DNA of 64,000 nucleotides from Serinicoccus profundi (GTDB lineage: Bacteria > Actinomycetota > Actinomycetes > Actinomycetales > Dermatophilaceae): contig NZ_CP042862.1 in assembly GCF_008001015.1 (NCBI RefSeq), forward strand, positions 868,001-932,000. Reading direction: 5' to 3'. The notes under the pieces were generated by a model that was given only the letters and a program-made list of their open reading frames with translations, did not search any database and was not told the origin of the DNA. Both the position numbers and the translations under genes were made by a program. This document shows positions 1-8,349 of this stretch, in pieces; position 1 is the stretch's first letter, and every line of letters begins with the position of its first letter.

Positions 1-1
1 C

Positions 2-310
2 TTCGCCCCGGGAGGCGTGGACTCCGGTCATGGCGTGGAGTCGACCCACTACGACGGGCGGGCGGTGGACGTGTTCTACCGGCCGGTGACCGAGGAGAGC
101 CGTGACCAGGGGTGGGTCCTGGCCCAGTGGCTGGTGGCGCACGCCGAGGAGCTGACGGTGCAGTACGTCATCTTCGACGACCACTGGTGGGGTGTGCGTC
201 AGTCGGCCGGTGGGTGGCAGGCCTACGACGTGCCCGGCGCCCCCGGCACCCAGGACCCGGTCCTGCGCCACCTCGACCACGTGCACGTCGACGTCGTCCG
301 GGGCGGGTAG
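2..310 (+). CDS. C-terminal part of an M15-like (ARB_07466-type) peptidase-domain protein, 5' truncated by window edge
   Basis: The frame is open from base 2, so the gene begins upstream of the window; a GTG at 17 is only an internal codon. The visible 103 residues contain STHYDGRAVDV, which fits the H-x-x-G-R-A-x-D zinc motif of the hedgehog/DD-peptidase (M15) fold, and end with HLDHVHVDV, which would supply the last metal-binding His. Family knowledge: such C-terminal domains occur in secreted actinobacterial proteins and are thought to act on cell-wall peptides. Whether a signal peptide or cell-wall-binding domain precedes it cannot be seen. The gene is followed by tandem repeats and converges on lutC. 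Confidence 0.7.
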   Translation, partial: FAPGGVDSGHGVESTHYDGRAVDVFYRPVTEESRDQGWVLAQWLVAHAEELTVQYVIFDDHWWGVRQSAGGWQAYDVPGAPGTQDPVLRHLDHVHVDVVRGG

Positions 311-360
311 CCCGCCCGTGCGTGGGAGGGCACGGGCGCCGGCCCCGTGGAGCCACTGAC

Positions 361-417
361 AGCCGGAAGGTCCACCCTCAGCCGGAAGGTCCACCCTCAG
401 CCGGGAAGTCCACTGAC
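361..417. repeat. 19-bp tandem repeat, three copies
   Basis: Three units of 19 bp (361-379, 380-398, 399-417). The first two are identical (agccggaaggtccaccctc) and the third has diverged in four positions. Partial copies (agcc, cactgac) flank the block. It lies between the convergent ends of the M15-like gene and lutC. No coding role is apparent. Confidence 0.85.
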
Positions 418-497
418 AGCCCCCTCGAGCAGGCTGATGGATGACGTGGCGGCTGACAGTGAGGTCCGGGAGCGCGGCGCACCCGTCGGGGTGCGGA

Positions 498-683
498 GAT
501 GGGTGCGTGTGTACGGATCCTCTCCGGTATGCGGGCCCTGGGCGGGGAGGATGGGTGCGCGTGCACGGATCCTCACCGGTATGCGGGCCCTGGGCGGGGA
601 GGATGGGTGCGCGTGCACGGATCCTCACCGGTGTGCGGGGCCTGGGCGGGGAGGATGGGTGCGCGTGCACGGATCCTCACCGG
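498..683. repeat. 52-bp tandem repeat, about 3.6 copies
   Basis: Units start at 498, 550, 602 and 654 with an exact 52-bp period; the last is partial. Each carries a GGATCC and a GTGCAC and is nearly identical to its neighbours, so expansion is recent. The unit length is not a multiple of three and the block lies between convergent genes, so it is not coding. It ends six bases before the lutC stop codon. Confidence 0.9.
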
Positions 684-688
684 CAGAC

Positions 689-1336
689 CTACCCGACGAC
701 GATGACGTCCAGGGTGCGCGGGCCGTGGACGCCCTCGACCCGGTCGAGCTCGATGTCGCTGGTGGCGCTCGGCCCGCTGATCCAGGTGAGCGGCCGACCG
801 GGATCCACCACGGTGACGGCGTCCGGGACGTCGTGGACCACCTGGTCGACCCGAATCACGCAGACGTGCTGGTCGGGCACCAGCGTCAGGGCCCTGCGCC
901 CCTGGTCGCCCGCGTGGTCGAGGACGATCGTGCCGGTCGTCGCGATGCCCACGCGGGCGGCAGTGACCACGGCGTCGATCCCGTCGAGCTCATCCGCGGT
1001 GAGCGGGTCGCCACCTGGACCCTCGTCGGGTCGCAGCCGCAGACCGGCCTCGCGAGCGGGCATGACCCACGCGGCGTCCAGGTCGGCGGGCAGGACCACG
1101 GTGTGCGCCCGGCCTCTCGCCAGCGCCGCGGCCACCTCGACGCCGACCTGCTCCGGGGTGCACCGGACCACGGTCGCGCGGTAGTCGGCGACGTTGTCGA
1201 CGAACAGCTCCAGCGTCGCCTCGGCGGACTCGCCGGCAGCGGCGATCCTCGGGACCGGCCCCCTCGCGCCCCGCTCGTCGGTCGCGTCGGAGGTCGCCGA
1301 CCGCAGCCGCGCCAGGATCTCCTCGCGCGCACTCAC
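689..1336 (-). CDS. lutC: LutC/LUD-domain lactate utilisation protein
   Basis: A 215-residue LUD-domain protein, the third subunit of the LutABC complex, which oxidises L-lactate to pyruvate in the cytoplasm. The hydrophobic/acidic pattern around GIATTGTIVLDHAGDQGRR and ALTLVPDQHVCVI is typical of LutC (YkgG). The GTG start at 1336 overlaps the lutB stop (GTGA), so the two are translationally coupled. Length matches the family. It is the last gene of a lutA-lutB-lutC operon and its 3' end abuts the 52-bp repeat block. The identification rests on both domain and operon order. Confidence 0.9.
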   Translation of the reverse strand: MSAREEILARLRSATSDATDERGARGPVPRIAAAGESAEATLELFVDNVADYRATVVRCTPEQVGVEVAAALARGRAHTVVLPADLDAAWVMPAREAGLRLRPDEGPGGDPLTADELDGIDAVVTAARVGIATTGTIVLDHAGDQGRRALTLVPDQHVCVIRVDQVVHDVPDAVTVVDPGRPLTWISGPSATSDIELDRVEGVHGPRTLDVIVVG

Positions 1337-2958
1337 GACGACTCCCCGGAGGTATGCCGTGGGTCGCGGCTCTCGGCGTCCGCCGCGGTGCCGCCGCCCG
1401 TCCGGTGATCGGTCGCCCCCTGCTCGTCCGGGGTCGCCTCGTCCACGCCGTCCCCGGTCGGGCCTGCGACGGGGCTCGCCGCCTCGTCCGCGCCCGCATC
1501 AGGGTCGTCGCCGTGCGTGCTGGCCCACCACTGGCGGAAGGTCTGGGTCGGCGGCGTCGGGACGTCCCGTGCCTGGGTCCAGGCGCCGAGGCCAGGCACG
1601 GAGCGCAGGGTCCGGCCACCGAGCAGCCGCCCGCCGAGGGTGGACGCCCGCTGGGCCGCCTCCATCCGCCGGTGGTCGCCGAACATCCACGCCGCCGCCT
1701 TCATCGAGGCGGCCTCCGCCGACCGCCCGGAGGCCTCGTCGACGACCTGGGTCCGCAGCTTGACGAGCAGCGCGGGGATGTCGATGCGCACCGGGCAGGC
1801 CTCGAAGCAGGCGCCGCACAGGCTGCTGGCATAGGGCAGGCTCTTGTCGACCTCCGAGGACGTGCCGCGCAGCTGCGGGTTGAGGACCGCGCCGATGGGA
1901 CCGGGATAGACCGAGCCGTAGGCGTGACCGCCCGCGCGTTCGTAGACCGGGCAGACGTTGAGGCAGGCCGAGCACCGGATGCAGCGCAGCGCCTCCCGGC
2001 CGACCTCGTCGGCGAGGACCCGGCTGCGCCCGTTGTCGAGCAGCACGACATGCACCTCCTGCGGGCCGTCGCCGGGGGTGACGCCGGTCCACATCGAGGT
2101 GTAGGGGTTCATCCGCTCGCCGGTGCTGGAGCGGGGGAGCAGCTGGAGCATCGTGGAGAGGTCCTCTAAGCTCGGCAGCACCTTCTCGACCCCGACCACG
2201 CTGATGAGGGTCTCGGGCAGGGTCAGGCACATCCGCCCGTTGCCCTCGGACTCCACCACGACGAGCGTCCCGGTGTCGGCGATGGCGAAGTTGGCCCCGG
2301 AGACGGCGACCTTGGCGCGCAGGAACTTCTCCCGCAGGTGCAGCCGGGCGGCCTCGGCCAGCCGGGCCGGCTCGTCGGTGAGGTCCTCGGGCGCCGCGCG
2401 ACCGACGCCGCCCATCTCACGGACGAAGATCTCGCGGATCTCGGCGCGGTTGCGGTGGATCGCCGGGACGAGGATGTGGCTGGGCCGGTCGTGGCCCAGC
2501 TGCACGATGAGCTCTGCCAGGTCGGTCTCCCAGGCCGCGATGCCCGCCGCCTCGAGGGCCTCGTTGAGCTCGATCTCCTGGGTGGCCATCGACTTGACCT
2601 TGACGACCTCGTCGGCGCCCTTGGCCCGGGTGATGTCGATGACGATCTGGTTGGCCTCCGCGGCGTCCCGCGCCCAGTGCACGGTCGCACCACGCGCGGT
2701 GAGGTTGGCCTCCAGCTCCTCGAGGTAGTCGGGCAGGTGGTGCAGGGCCTCGTCCTTGGCGGCCGCCCCGGCCACCCGCAGGTCCTCCCAGCCCTCGACC
2801 TCACCGACGACCGCCGCCCGCTTCGTGCGGATCGTGGCCGTCGCGTGCGCCAGGTTGCGCCGCTGCTGGGTGTTGGCCAGGGCGTCCTTGGCGGCGCGCT
2901 GGAAGGACGGCATACCGAGGAAGGTCGCCGACGTGGCCTGGACGGGCAGCTCGCTCAT
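1333..2958 (-). CDS. lutB: LutB iron-sulfur lactate utilisation protein
   Basis: A 541-residue protein with an N-terminal LUD domain (about residues 60-300) and a ferredoxin-like region with two cysteine clusters, CIRCSACLNVC near 326-336 and CGACFEACP near 381-389, suited to bind two [4Fe-4S] centres. It is the electron-transfer subunit of LutABC. The ATG at 2958 overlaps the lutA stop (ATGA). The open frame continues far upstream into lutA, but the coupled ATG and family length fix the start. About 90 residues after the last conserved region are acidic, Asp/Glu/Thr/Gly-rich and low complexity, longer than in many LutB proteins. Confidence 0.93.
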   Translation of the reverse strand: MSELPVQATSATFLGMPSFQRAAKDALANTQQRRNLAHATATIRTKRAAVVGEVEGWEDLRVAGAAAKDEALHHLPDYLEELEANLTARGATVHWARDAAEANQIVIDITRAKGADEVVKVKSMATQEIELNEALEAAGIAAWETDLAELIVQLGHDRPSHILVPAIHRNRAEIREIFVREMGGVGRAAPEDLTDEPARLAEAARLHLREKFLRAKVAVSGANFAIADTGTLVVVESEGNGRMCLTLPETLISVVGVEKVLPSLEDLSTMLQLLPRSSTGERMNPYTSMWTGVTPGDGPQEVHVVLLDNGRSRVLADEVGREALRCIRCSACLNVCPVYERAGGHAYGSVYPGPIGAVLNPQLRGTSSEVDKSLPYASSLCGACFEACPVRIDIPALLVKLRTQVVDEASGRSAEAASMKAAAWMFGDHRRMEAAQRASTLGGRLLGGRTLRSVPGLGAWTQARDVPTPPTQTFRQWWASTHGDDPDAGADEAASPVAGPTGDGVDEATPDEQGATDHRTGGGTAADAESRDPRHTSGESS

Positions 2959-3758
2959 GCCGGGTCCTCCTCGGTCGCGGCGAGCACCTGGGCCAGGTGC
3001 ACGGTGCGGACCCCGGAGCGCTGCCGGTCGAGCATCCCCCCGATGTGGGCGAGGCAGGAGTTGTCGCCCGCGACGAGGACCTCGGCCCCGGTGTCGCGCA
3101 CGTGCCGCGCCTTGTCGGCGCCCATGGCGATGGAGGTGTCGGCGTTCTTCATGGCGAAGGTCCCACCGAAGCCGCAGCACTCGGTCGCCGCCGGCAGGTC
3201 GACCAGGTCGATGCCGCGGACCTCCCGCAGGAGGCGCAGCGGCTTGTCGCCGACGCCGAGCATCCGCAGGCTGTGGCAGGTCGGGTGGTAGGTGACCCGG
3301 TGGGGGTAGTAGGCGCCGACGTCGGTGACGCCCAGGACGTCGACGAGGAACTCCGAGAGCTCGTGCACCCGCGGCGTGAGCTCCTCGACCTCCCGCTCGA
3401 GCCCGGTGTCGCCGGCGCGGCGGGCGAGCATGGCGTGCTGCTCGCGCACCGAGCCGACGCAGGAGCCGCTCGGAGCCACCACGTGGTCGGCGCCGCCGAA
3501 GACGTCGACGAACCGGCGCACGAGCGGGGTGGCCTGGTCGGCATACCCAGTGTTGGTGAACATCTGCCCGCAGCAGGTCTGCTCGCGCGGGAAGACCACC
3601 TCGCACCCGAGGCGCTCCAGCAGGGTCACGGTGGCGCGCGGGGCCTCGGGCCACATCGTGTCGTTGAAGCAGGTGGCGAAGAGGGCGACACGAGGGGCTC
3701 GGCGCGCAGCAGTCCCTGACGTCGGCGACGCCTCGGTCCCCGCGGTGGTGGCAGACAT
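2955..3758 (-). CDS. lutA: LutA (CCG-domain) lactate utilisation subunit
   Basis: A 267-residue protein with two CCG domains: the N-terminal one begins VALFATCFNDTMWPEA and contains QTCCGQMF; the second contains TYHPTCHSLR and ATECCGFGGTFAMK. These Cys-rich repeats are the hallmark of LutA/GlpC-type subunits that bind iron-sulfur clusters. It starts the operon. An ATG at 3758 has AGAGGA about seven bases upstream. A FadR-type palindrome sits just upstream (3777-3787), suggesting control by a GntR-family lactate regulator, which is not encoded in this window. About 25 N-terminal Ser/Thr/Ala-rich residues look unstructured. Confidence 0.93.
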   Translation of the reverse strand: MSATTAGTEASPTSGTAARRAPRVALFATCFNDTMWPEAPRATVTLLERLGCEVVFPREQTCCGQMFTNTGYADQATPLVRRFVDVFGGADHVVAPSGSCVGSVREQHAMLARRAGDTGLEREVEELTPRVHELSEFLVDVLGVTDVGAYYPHRVTYHPTCHSLRMLGVGDKPLRLLREVRGIDLVDLPAATECCGFGGTFAMKNADTSIAMGADKARHVRDTGAEVLVAGDNSCLAHIGGMLDRQRSGVRTVHLAQVLAATEEDPA

Positions 3759-3776
3759 GGACCAGTCCTCTCCGAG

Positions 3777-3787
3777 TGGTCAGACCA
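3777..3787 (-). promoter_or_regulatory. FadR/LldR-type operator upstream of lutA
   Basis: TGGTCAGACCA is a perfect match to the TGGT-N3-ACCA palindrome bound by FadR-subfamily GntR regulators such as LldR/LutR. It lies 18 bp upstream of the lutA start and overlaps a possible -10 (CACAAT on the minus strand), so binding would be expected to repress lutABC. The site is seen; the regulator is inferred. Confidence 0.6.
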
Positions 3788-3923
3788 TTGTGCTCACCCG
3801 TCACGCTAGCCGATCTGACCGGTCTCGGCGAGGGAGGCGTGCGGGTGCCGGCCGCTCCCGGCGACCGAGGGCGGCCTCCACCGGCGTGCACGCCGACTGA
3901 CCTCGGCGGCGACAATGGGTGCC

Positions 3924-4415
3924 ATGAGCACCCTGCCCGACGTGCCCGAGGTGGCCACCACCTTCCCCATCACCGTGCGCTGGTCCGACCTGGACGCCTA
4001 CGCCCACGTCAACAATGTGCAGTACCTCCGCCTCTTCGAGGAGGCCCGCGTCTACGCCTTCAAGGCGTGGTTCGGCCAGGGGCGCGACCTCATCGACGAG
4101 GGCATGCTCGTGGTGTCGCAGGCCATCGACTACCTCCTGCCCATGGAGTTCGCCTACGCCCCCGCCCGGGTCGCCGTCTGGTGCGCCGGCGTGGGCGGCG
4201 CCTCCTTCGAGCTGGGGTATGCCGTCGCCGGGCCGGAGGGGGACGACACCGTCTATGCGCGGGGCCGGGTGAGCCTCGTCGCCTACGACCTGCGTCAGCA
4301 GCGGCCGCGTCGGCTCGGCGCCGACGAGCGGGAGGCACTCGCCGCGGTCACCGGCCCGCGCCCGGTGCTGCGCGGCGACCGCGCGGCCGGTGAGCCTCGC
4401 GGGACGTCCGCGTGA
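3924..4415 (+). CDS. Hot-dog-fold acyl-CoA thioesterase (4HBT family)
   Basis: A 163-residue cytoplasmic protein with the 4HBT/YbgC motif SDLDAYAHVNN near residues 21-31, in which the first Asp and the His-Val-Asn-Asn are characteristic of acyl-CoA thioesterases. The specific substrate cannot be told. I chose ATG 3924; an in-frame ATG at 3915 would add three residues. The stop overlaps the GTG of the next gene (GTGA), indicating an operon with the hypothetical and kinase genes downstream. It is divergent from lutABC. Confidence 0.85.
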   Translation: MSTLPDVPEVATTFPITVRWSDLDAYAHVNNVQYLRLFEEARVYAFKAWFGQGRDLIDEGMLVVSQAIDYLLPMEFAYAPARVAVWCAGVGGASFELGYAVAGPEGDDTVYARGRVSLVAYDLRQQRPRRLGADEREALAAVTGPRPVLRGDRAAGEPRGTSA

Positions 4416-5098
4416 GCATCCCGACCACAGGACCGGCCGAGCTGCGCTTCACCGACGGTGAGACGCTGGCCGACCTCGCGACCTACGTGCGACGCGCCAC
4501 CCGGTTGGACGCCGACGGGGCGATCAGGCTCCAGGCGGTCGGGGCGGTCCTCGCCGCGTGGGTGTGCGTGCTCCCTGGATCGGGGCTCATGCGCTCCGGG
4601 CTCACGCTCGGGCTGCGGACGATGCGCCTGGTCGAGGGCCACTCGCCGGTTGATGCGACGGTGGCGCTCGCGGCGCTCGGTGACCGCTTCGCGCGACGCG
4701 CCGCCACCGGTGACGCCACCGCGCAGCTGCCGGTGCCGCCCCAGGAGGTCACCGCGCCGTGGGCCGGCTTCACCGCTCCGCGAGGCGAATGGGAGCCGGC
4801 GGGCACCGTGCTCGTGACCGACCTGGTCCAGGCCGCGCGGGCCGGGATCGAGGAGGTGGCCGTCGGGGCCCCCGAGGGCTCCGGGTCGGCCGCCGTCGGT
4901 GCGCTCCGCAGCCGGGTCTGGGGCAGGACCGTCGGGCAGTCGCAGGTGCCCGCGGCGGCCGGACTCGCGGTGCATACCCTCGGTTTCGCCGGTCCGGACC
5001 GGCCTGGGGGAGCAGAGGGTGCCGTGGCGACGGTGCACCGCAGCGGCCCGTGGCTGCGGGTGTCCACGGCCGCGGGTCACGTGCTCGTGCGCCCGTGA
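4412..5098 (+). CDS. Conserved actinobacterial hypothetical protein
   Basis: A 228-residue protein with no motif I can assign. The GTG start overlaps the thioesterase stop, and its own stop overlaps the GTG of the following kinase gene, so three genes are translationally coupled. The N-terminal half contains a long Ala/Leu/Val-rich helical stretch (LQAVGAVLAAWVCVLPGSG), too short and interrupted to be a convincing transmembrane domain. The C-terminal half is Gly/Val-rich, suggesting beta structure. There is no signal peptide. Codon use matches the neighbours, so it is a real gene. Confidence 0.7.
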   Translation: MSIPTTGPAELRFTDGETLADLATYVRRATRLDADGAIRLQAVGAVLAAWVCVLPGSGLMRSGLTLGLRTMRLVEGHSPVDATVALAALGDRFARRAATGDATAQLPVPPQEVTAPWAGFTAPRGEWEPAGTVLVTDLVQAARAGIEEVAVGAPEGSGSAAVGALRSRVWGRTVGQSQVPAAAGLAVHTLGFAGPDRPGGAEGAVATVHRSGPWLRVSTAAGHVLVRP

Positions 5099-5997
5099 CC
5101 CAGCCCCCTCGGGTCCCGCCCGATGACGGACGCCCGGACGAGGCTCCGCCGGACCACGACCCGGGGGCGCCGGATGAATGGATGCGGCGCTGGGGCCTCA
5201 CGCTGGACGGCGCACGGCTCCGTGGTCACATGGCCAGCGTGTGGCCGGTGCGGGGGCCGGCCGGCGAGCGGTGGGTGCTCAAGGTCACCGATGCGCACCA
5301 CCCGCCGACGGCGGAGGCCGCTGCCCTCCGTGCCTGGCGGGCGAGCGGGGCCGCCGTCGTCGACGTCATCGAGGACGACGGCCACGGCCTGCTGCTGGAG
5401 CGGCTCGATGCCACCCGTGACCTCGCCGGCGTGCCTGACGCCGACCGCGCCGACTCTCTCCTGGCCGACGCGATGGCCGGGCTCGGCGGAGTAGCGCCAC
5501 CCGCGGAGGTGCCCCGTCTCGGCCGGGAGCTGAGCCGCGTCCGGGCGAGCATCCTCGAGCACCGACGGCATACCCCACAGCTGCTGCCGGGCCGCGTCGT
5601 CGACCGGGCGGTGGCAACGTTGACCGAGGCGGCGAGCGAGCTCGAGGCCCCGGGTGCGGTGCTGGAGCTGGTCCACCTGGACCTGCACTATCTCAACGTG
5701 CTGCGCACCCTCGGCGACGACCGGTGGGTCGTCATCGACCCGTTGCCTCAGGCCGGGTGGCGTGAGATCGAGGTGGTCGCCCCGTTGCGCAACCGGTGGG
5801 ACGACGTGCTCGCGACCGGCGAACCCGATGCAGCCCTCCGCAGGCGGCTGGCGCTGCTGTGCGATGGCGCCGGCCTGGACCGGGTCCGAGCGGCTGCCCT
5901 GGCGCAGGCGGTGGCCGTCGACAACCTGCTCTGGCTGCTGCCACGGGACCCGACGTCAGCCTTCGTGCCGCCCTATCAGGTGCTCTCGGGGTGGTGA
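5095..5997 (+). CDS. APH(6)/hydroxyurea-kinase-like phosphotransferase
   Basis: A 300-residue protein of the aminoglycoside/hydroxyurea kinase type (APH_6_hur-like). It has a WVLKV strand carrying the ATP-binding Lys, the catalytic-loop pattern HLDLHYLNVL (H-x-D-x-x-x-x-N) and VVIDPLPQAG as the metal-binding Asp region. The open frame extends upstream to 4759, but GTG 5095 overlaps the preceding stop and gives the right N-terminus. Real substrates of genomic members are mostly unknown, so resistance should not be assumed. The 3' end overlaps the convergent regulator gene by 22 bp. Confidence 0.8.
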   Translation: MTQPPRVPPDDGRPDEAPPDHDPGAPDEWMRRWGLTLDGARLRGHMASVWPVRGPAGERWVLKVTDAHHPPTAEAAALRAWRASGAAVVDVIEDDGHGLLLERLDATRDLAGVPDADRADSLLADAMAGLGGVAPPAEVPRLGRELSRVRASILEHRRHTPQLLPGRVVDRAVATLTEAASELEAPGAVLELVHLDLHYLNVLRTLGDDRWVVIDPLPQAGWREIEVVAPLRNRWDDVLATGEPDAALRRRLALLCDGAGLDRVRAAALAQAVAVDNLLWLLPRDPTSAFVPPYQVLSGW

Positions 5998-6518
5998 GGC
6001 CGGCTGCTCGTGTCGGGGTGGAGGGCGAGGAAGAGCGACCACGGCCGGGCCTCGCTGTCGCGCGGACGAGCCTGGAACTCGGTGAGCAGAGCGTGCAGCC
6101 GCTGCTGGAACTCCGCCAGCTCCTCGGGCGGCAGCCGTAGCCCCATCCGGGTCATCTGACGCTCCGGCTCGGGGATCGAGGCGATCTCGTCGAGGAAGGC
6201 GTCGAGCATGGAGTTGGCGCCGAAGGCGGTGTAGGTGAACCACGACTTGCCGGTCGTGCGGTAGGGGATCTCGCGGGCGCCGCGACGGCCACGGCGGGCG
6301 GGCAGCGCCTCGAGGTAGCCGGTGTCGACGAGGGTCCGGACGTGGTGCAGGACGGTGGCCGGATGCAGGTCGAAGGTCTCGGCGATCTCGCGGTTGGTGA
6401 GCTCCTCGTCCAGGCAGAGGCGCAGGATGCGCAGCCGCAGACCGGAGGCGAGGGCCCGGGCCTCCGCGTCGGTGGCGGCCCGGCGCTCGTGGCGCGGCCT
6501 CGCGGCTGGCTCGTCCAT
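5976..6518 (-). CDS. Winged-helix (ArsR-like) transcriptional regulator
   Basis: A 180-residue regulator. The winged helix lies near residues 18-85: ALASGLRLRILRLCLDE, LTNREIAETFDLHPATVLHHVRTL (recognition helix) and a basic wing RRGRRGAREIPYR. The C-terminal half is acidic and helical, as in ArsR-like or DUF4177-free HTH_20 regulators. I chose ATG 6518 (MDEPAARP); the frame is open to 6575 but the extra residues cover the operator. It is divergent from an MFS gene with a TGATTG-N8-CAATCA palindrome between them, so it probably controls that transporter and itself. Confidence 0.85.
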   Translation of the reverse strand: MDEPAARPRHERRAATDAEARALASGLRLRILRLCLDEELTNREIAETFDLHPATVLHHVRTLVDTGYLEALPARRGRRGAREIPYRTTGKSWFTYTAFGANSMLDAFLDEIASIPEPERQMTRMGLRLPPEELAEFQQRLHALLTEFQARPRDSEARPWSLFLALHPDTSSRPHHPEST

Positions 6519-6558
6519 GACGGTGACCTTACCGGTGAGGCGCGCCGGAACGGCATAC

Positions 6559-6578
6559 TGATTGACAGAACCCAATCA
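6559..6578. promoter_or_regulatory. Candidate operator between HTH regulator and MFS transporter
   Basis: TGATTG and CAATCA form a perfect 6-bp inverted repeat around 8 bp, in the 79-bp gap between the divergent starts. A TTGACA (-35-like) lies inside it at 6562. This is a natural binding site for the dimeric winged-helix protein. Binding is inferred. Confidence 0.5.
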
Positions 6579-6597
6579 CTTGCCTCAGGATCAGCCC

Positions 6598-7890
6598 ATG
6601 ACCGCACCCCGCGCCGCCAGCCTCTGGCGCCACCACGACTTCCGTCAGCTCTGGATGGGCGACACGGTGTCGGTCTTCGGGGCACAGTTCGTCGGCCTCG
6701 CGATGCCGCTCATGGCCGTGCAGCTCCTGGGCGCCAACGCCTTCCAGATGGGGCTCCTGGCCACCCTGGAGTCGCTCGCCTTCCTGCTCATCGGGCTGCC
6801 GGCCGGCGCGTGGGTGGACCGCTGGCGCAAGAAGAGGGTGCTCATCCTCGGCGACGTGGGTCGCGCGCTGCTGCTGCTCTCGCTGCCGGTCGCCTGGCTG
6901 CTCGACGCGCTGACGATGGGCCAGCTCTACCTCGTGGCCGTCGGCGTCGGCGTCATCACCGTCTTCTTCGACGTCGCCAACCAGTCCTACCTGCCCGAGA
7001 TCGTCGACAGCGACCAGATCAGCGACGGCAACGGCAAGCTCCAAGCGAGCCAGCAGACCGCGATGGTCGTCGGGCCGGCGGCCGCCGCGGCGATGGTCAG
7101 GTGGTTCGGCTCGCCGCTGACGATCGCCGTCACCTCGGTCTGCATGGGGCTCAGCTCGCTCTTCGTCAGCCGGATCCGGCACGAGGAGAAGGCCCCCGAC
7201 CCGGCGGCGAGGCGGCCGCTGGTCACCGAGATCAAGGAAGGGCTGTCCTTCGTCCTCAGCCAGCCGCTGCTGCGGCGGATCGTCGCCTGCACCGGCACGA
7301 GCAACCTGGCCTCTTCAGCCGTCTTCGCGCTCTTCGTGCTGTATGCCCTGAGCACCCTCGAGCTCGCCGAGACCACCCTCGGGCTGATCTTCTCCGTCGG
7401 CGCCATCGGCGGGCTGCTCGGCGCGGTGACCTCCGCGTGGTTCGGTCGGCTCGTCGGCGAGGGGCGCTCGATCCCGGTCTCGGCGACCATCTCCGGGCTG
7501 GCGATGCTCAGCGTGCCGCTGGCCTCGATCCTGCCCACGGTGCCCACCCTCATCGTCGGCCACCTGCTCATGTCCTGGGCGGTCGTCGTCTACAACGTCA
7601 CCCAGGTGAGCTTCCGTCAGCGGCTGTGCCCCAAGCCGCTGCTCGGCCGGATGAACGCCTCCATCCGCTTCCTCGTGTGGGGCCCGATGCCGATCGGCGC
7701 CTTTCTCGGCGGCGTGCTCGGCCAGAGCCTCGGGCTGGTGCCGACGCTGTGGATCTTCTGCCTCCTCGCGCTGGCCTCCGCGCTGCCGGTCCTCCTGTCC
7801 CCGCTGCTGGGCATGCGTGACCTGCCTCGCGAGCTGGACGCCCTCGCGGGCACCGGCCCCACCAACCAGCCCGCCCCAAAGCAGGACTGA
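6598..7890 (+). CDS. MFS transporter (MFS_3/enterobactin-exporter-like)
   Basis: A 430-residue polytopic membrane protein with about 12 transmembrane segments. The first begins FRQLWMGDTVSVFGAQ and the loop between TM2 and TM3 contains WVDRWRKKRVL, the MFS motif A position. It resembles drug or siderophore exporters of the MFS_3 group; the substrate is unknown. ATG 6598 has AGGA about nine bases upstream; the frame is open to a TTG at 6562 inside the operator, which is less likely. It is divergent from the winged-helix regulator, a common arrangement for efflux systems. The stop codon lies within a long palindrome. Confidence 0.85.
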   Translation: MTAPRAASLWRHHDFRQLWMGDTVSVFGAQFVGLAMPLMAVQLLGANAFQMGLLATLESLAFLLIGLPAGAWVDRWRKKRVLILGDVGRALLLLSLPVAWLLDALTMGQLYLVAVGVGVITVFFDVANQSYLPEIVDSDQISDGNGKLQASQQTAMVVGPAAAAAMVRWFGSPLTIAVTSVCMGLSSLFVSRIRHEEKAPDPAARRPLVTEIKEGLSFVLSQPLLRRIVACTGTSNLASSAVFALFVLYALSTLELAETTLGLIFSVGAIGGLLGAVTSAWFGRLVGEGRSIPVSATISGLAMLSVPLASILPTVPTLIVGHLLMSWAVVVYNVTQVSFRQRLCPKPLLGRMNASIRFLVWGPMPIGAFLGGVLGQSLGLVPTLWIFCLLALASALPVLLSPLLGMRDLPRELDALAGTGPTNQPAPKQD

Positions 7891-7956
7891 CCACGGGATA
7901 GCACGAGCTTCATCGGCAAACTCGCCGATGAAGCTCGGGCTATCCCGTGGTCAGTC
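7885..7956. repeat. 72-bp intergenic palindrome (family A), probable terminator
   Basis: Outer arms 7885-7902 and 7939-7956 are an exact 18-bp inverted repeat; inner arms 7904-7917 and 7924-7937 are an exact 14-bp repeat around a 6-base loop (aaactc). It includes the MFS stop codon, so it can terminate that transcript. A related palindrome lies at 8771-8834. Confidence 0.9.
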
Positions 7957-7986
7957 CCGCTGGCGCGGTGCCGCTGTCGTCGGCGC

Positions 7987-8172
7987 TCAGTGCGGCGCAC
8001 GGGCCAGCCGGCCTCGCAGCACCGCCCACGGACGGGACGAGCCAGCGCGGTGGGCCGCCACCGTCGGCGCGCCCGTGGTGGGTTCGCGCCGGCGTTGGCT
8101 CAGCCGGCGTCGGAGGTCGTGCTCTCGCTCGGTCGCCTGGGCGCGGGCGAGCATGAGGTGAAGGGTGTTCAT
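7987..8172 (-). CDS. Small basic hypothetical protein (61 aa)
   Basis: It begins MNTLHLMLARAQATEREH and continues Arg-rich, giving an amphipathic N-terminal helix and a basic tail. GAGAGA lies about six bases before the ATG at 8172, a fair ribosome site. No known domain. Small size and location inside a palindrome-bounded, gene-poor stretch keep confidence moderate. Confidence 0.4.
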   Translation of the reverse strand: MNTLHLMLARAQATEREHDLRRRLSQRRREPTTGAPTVAAHRAGSSRPWAVLRGRLARAPH

Positions 8173-8349
8173 GATGTCTCTCTCGGGGTGGTTCGGGCCC
8201 GGCAGCGTGGTGCCGCCAGGAGTGTGGGGTGGAACGAGGGGCGCGGGTATGCCGCGAGATCCGCCCGCGCAGGGCGGGGCGGTCCCTCGGGGAAGTTCGG
8301 GTGGTGTCAGCTCGCTGGCAGTTAGCCGCGAGGAGCGGCGCAGCTATCT

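Noticed and set aside
347-1408. Long plus-strand frame over the tandem repeats and lutC
   Set aside because: It is antisense to a clear LutC gene and its repeat part has a 52-bp period that would change frame; a GC-driven open frame.
2959-3915. 860-residue fusion extending lutB upstream
   Set aside because: The upstream part is lutA in another frame; the ATGA overlap and family length place the lutB start at 2958.
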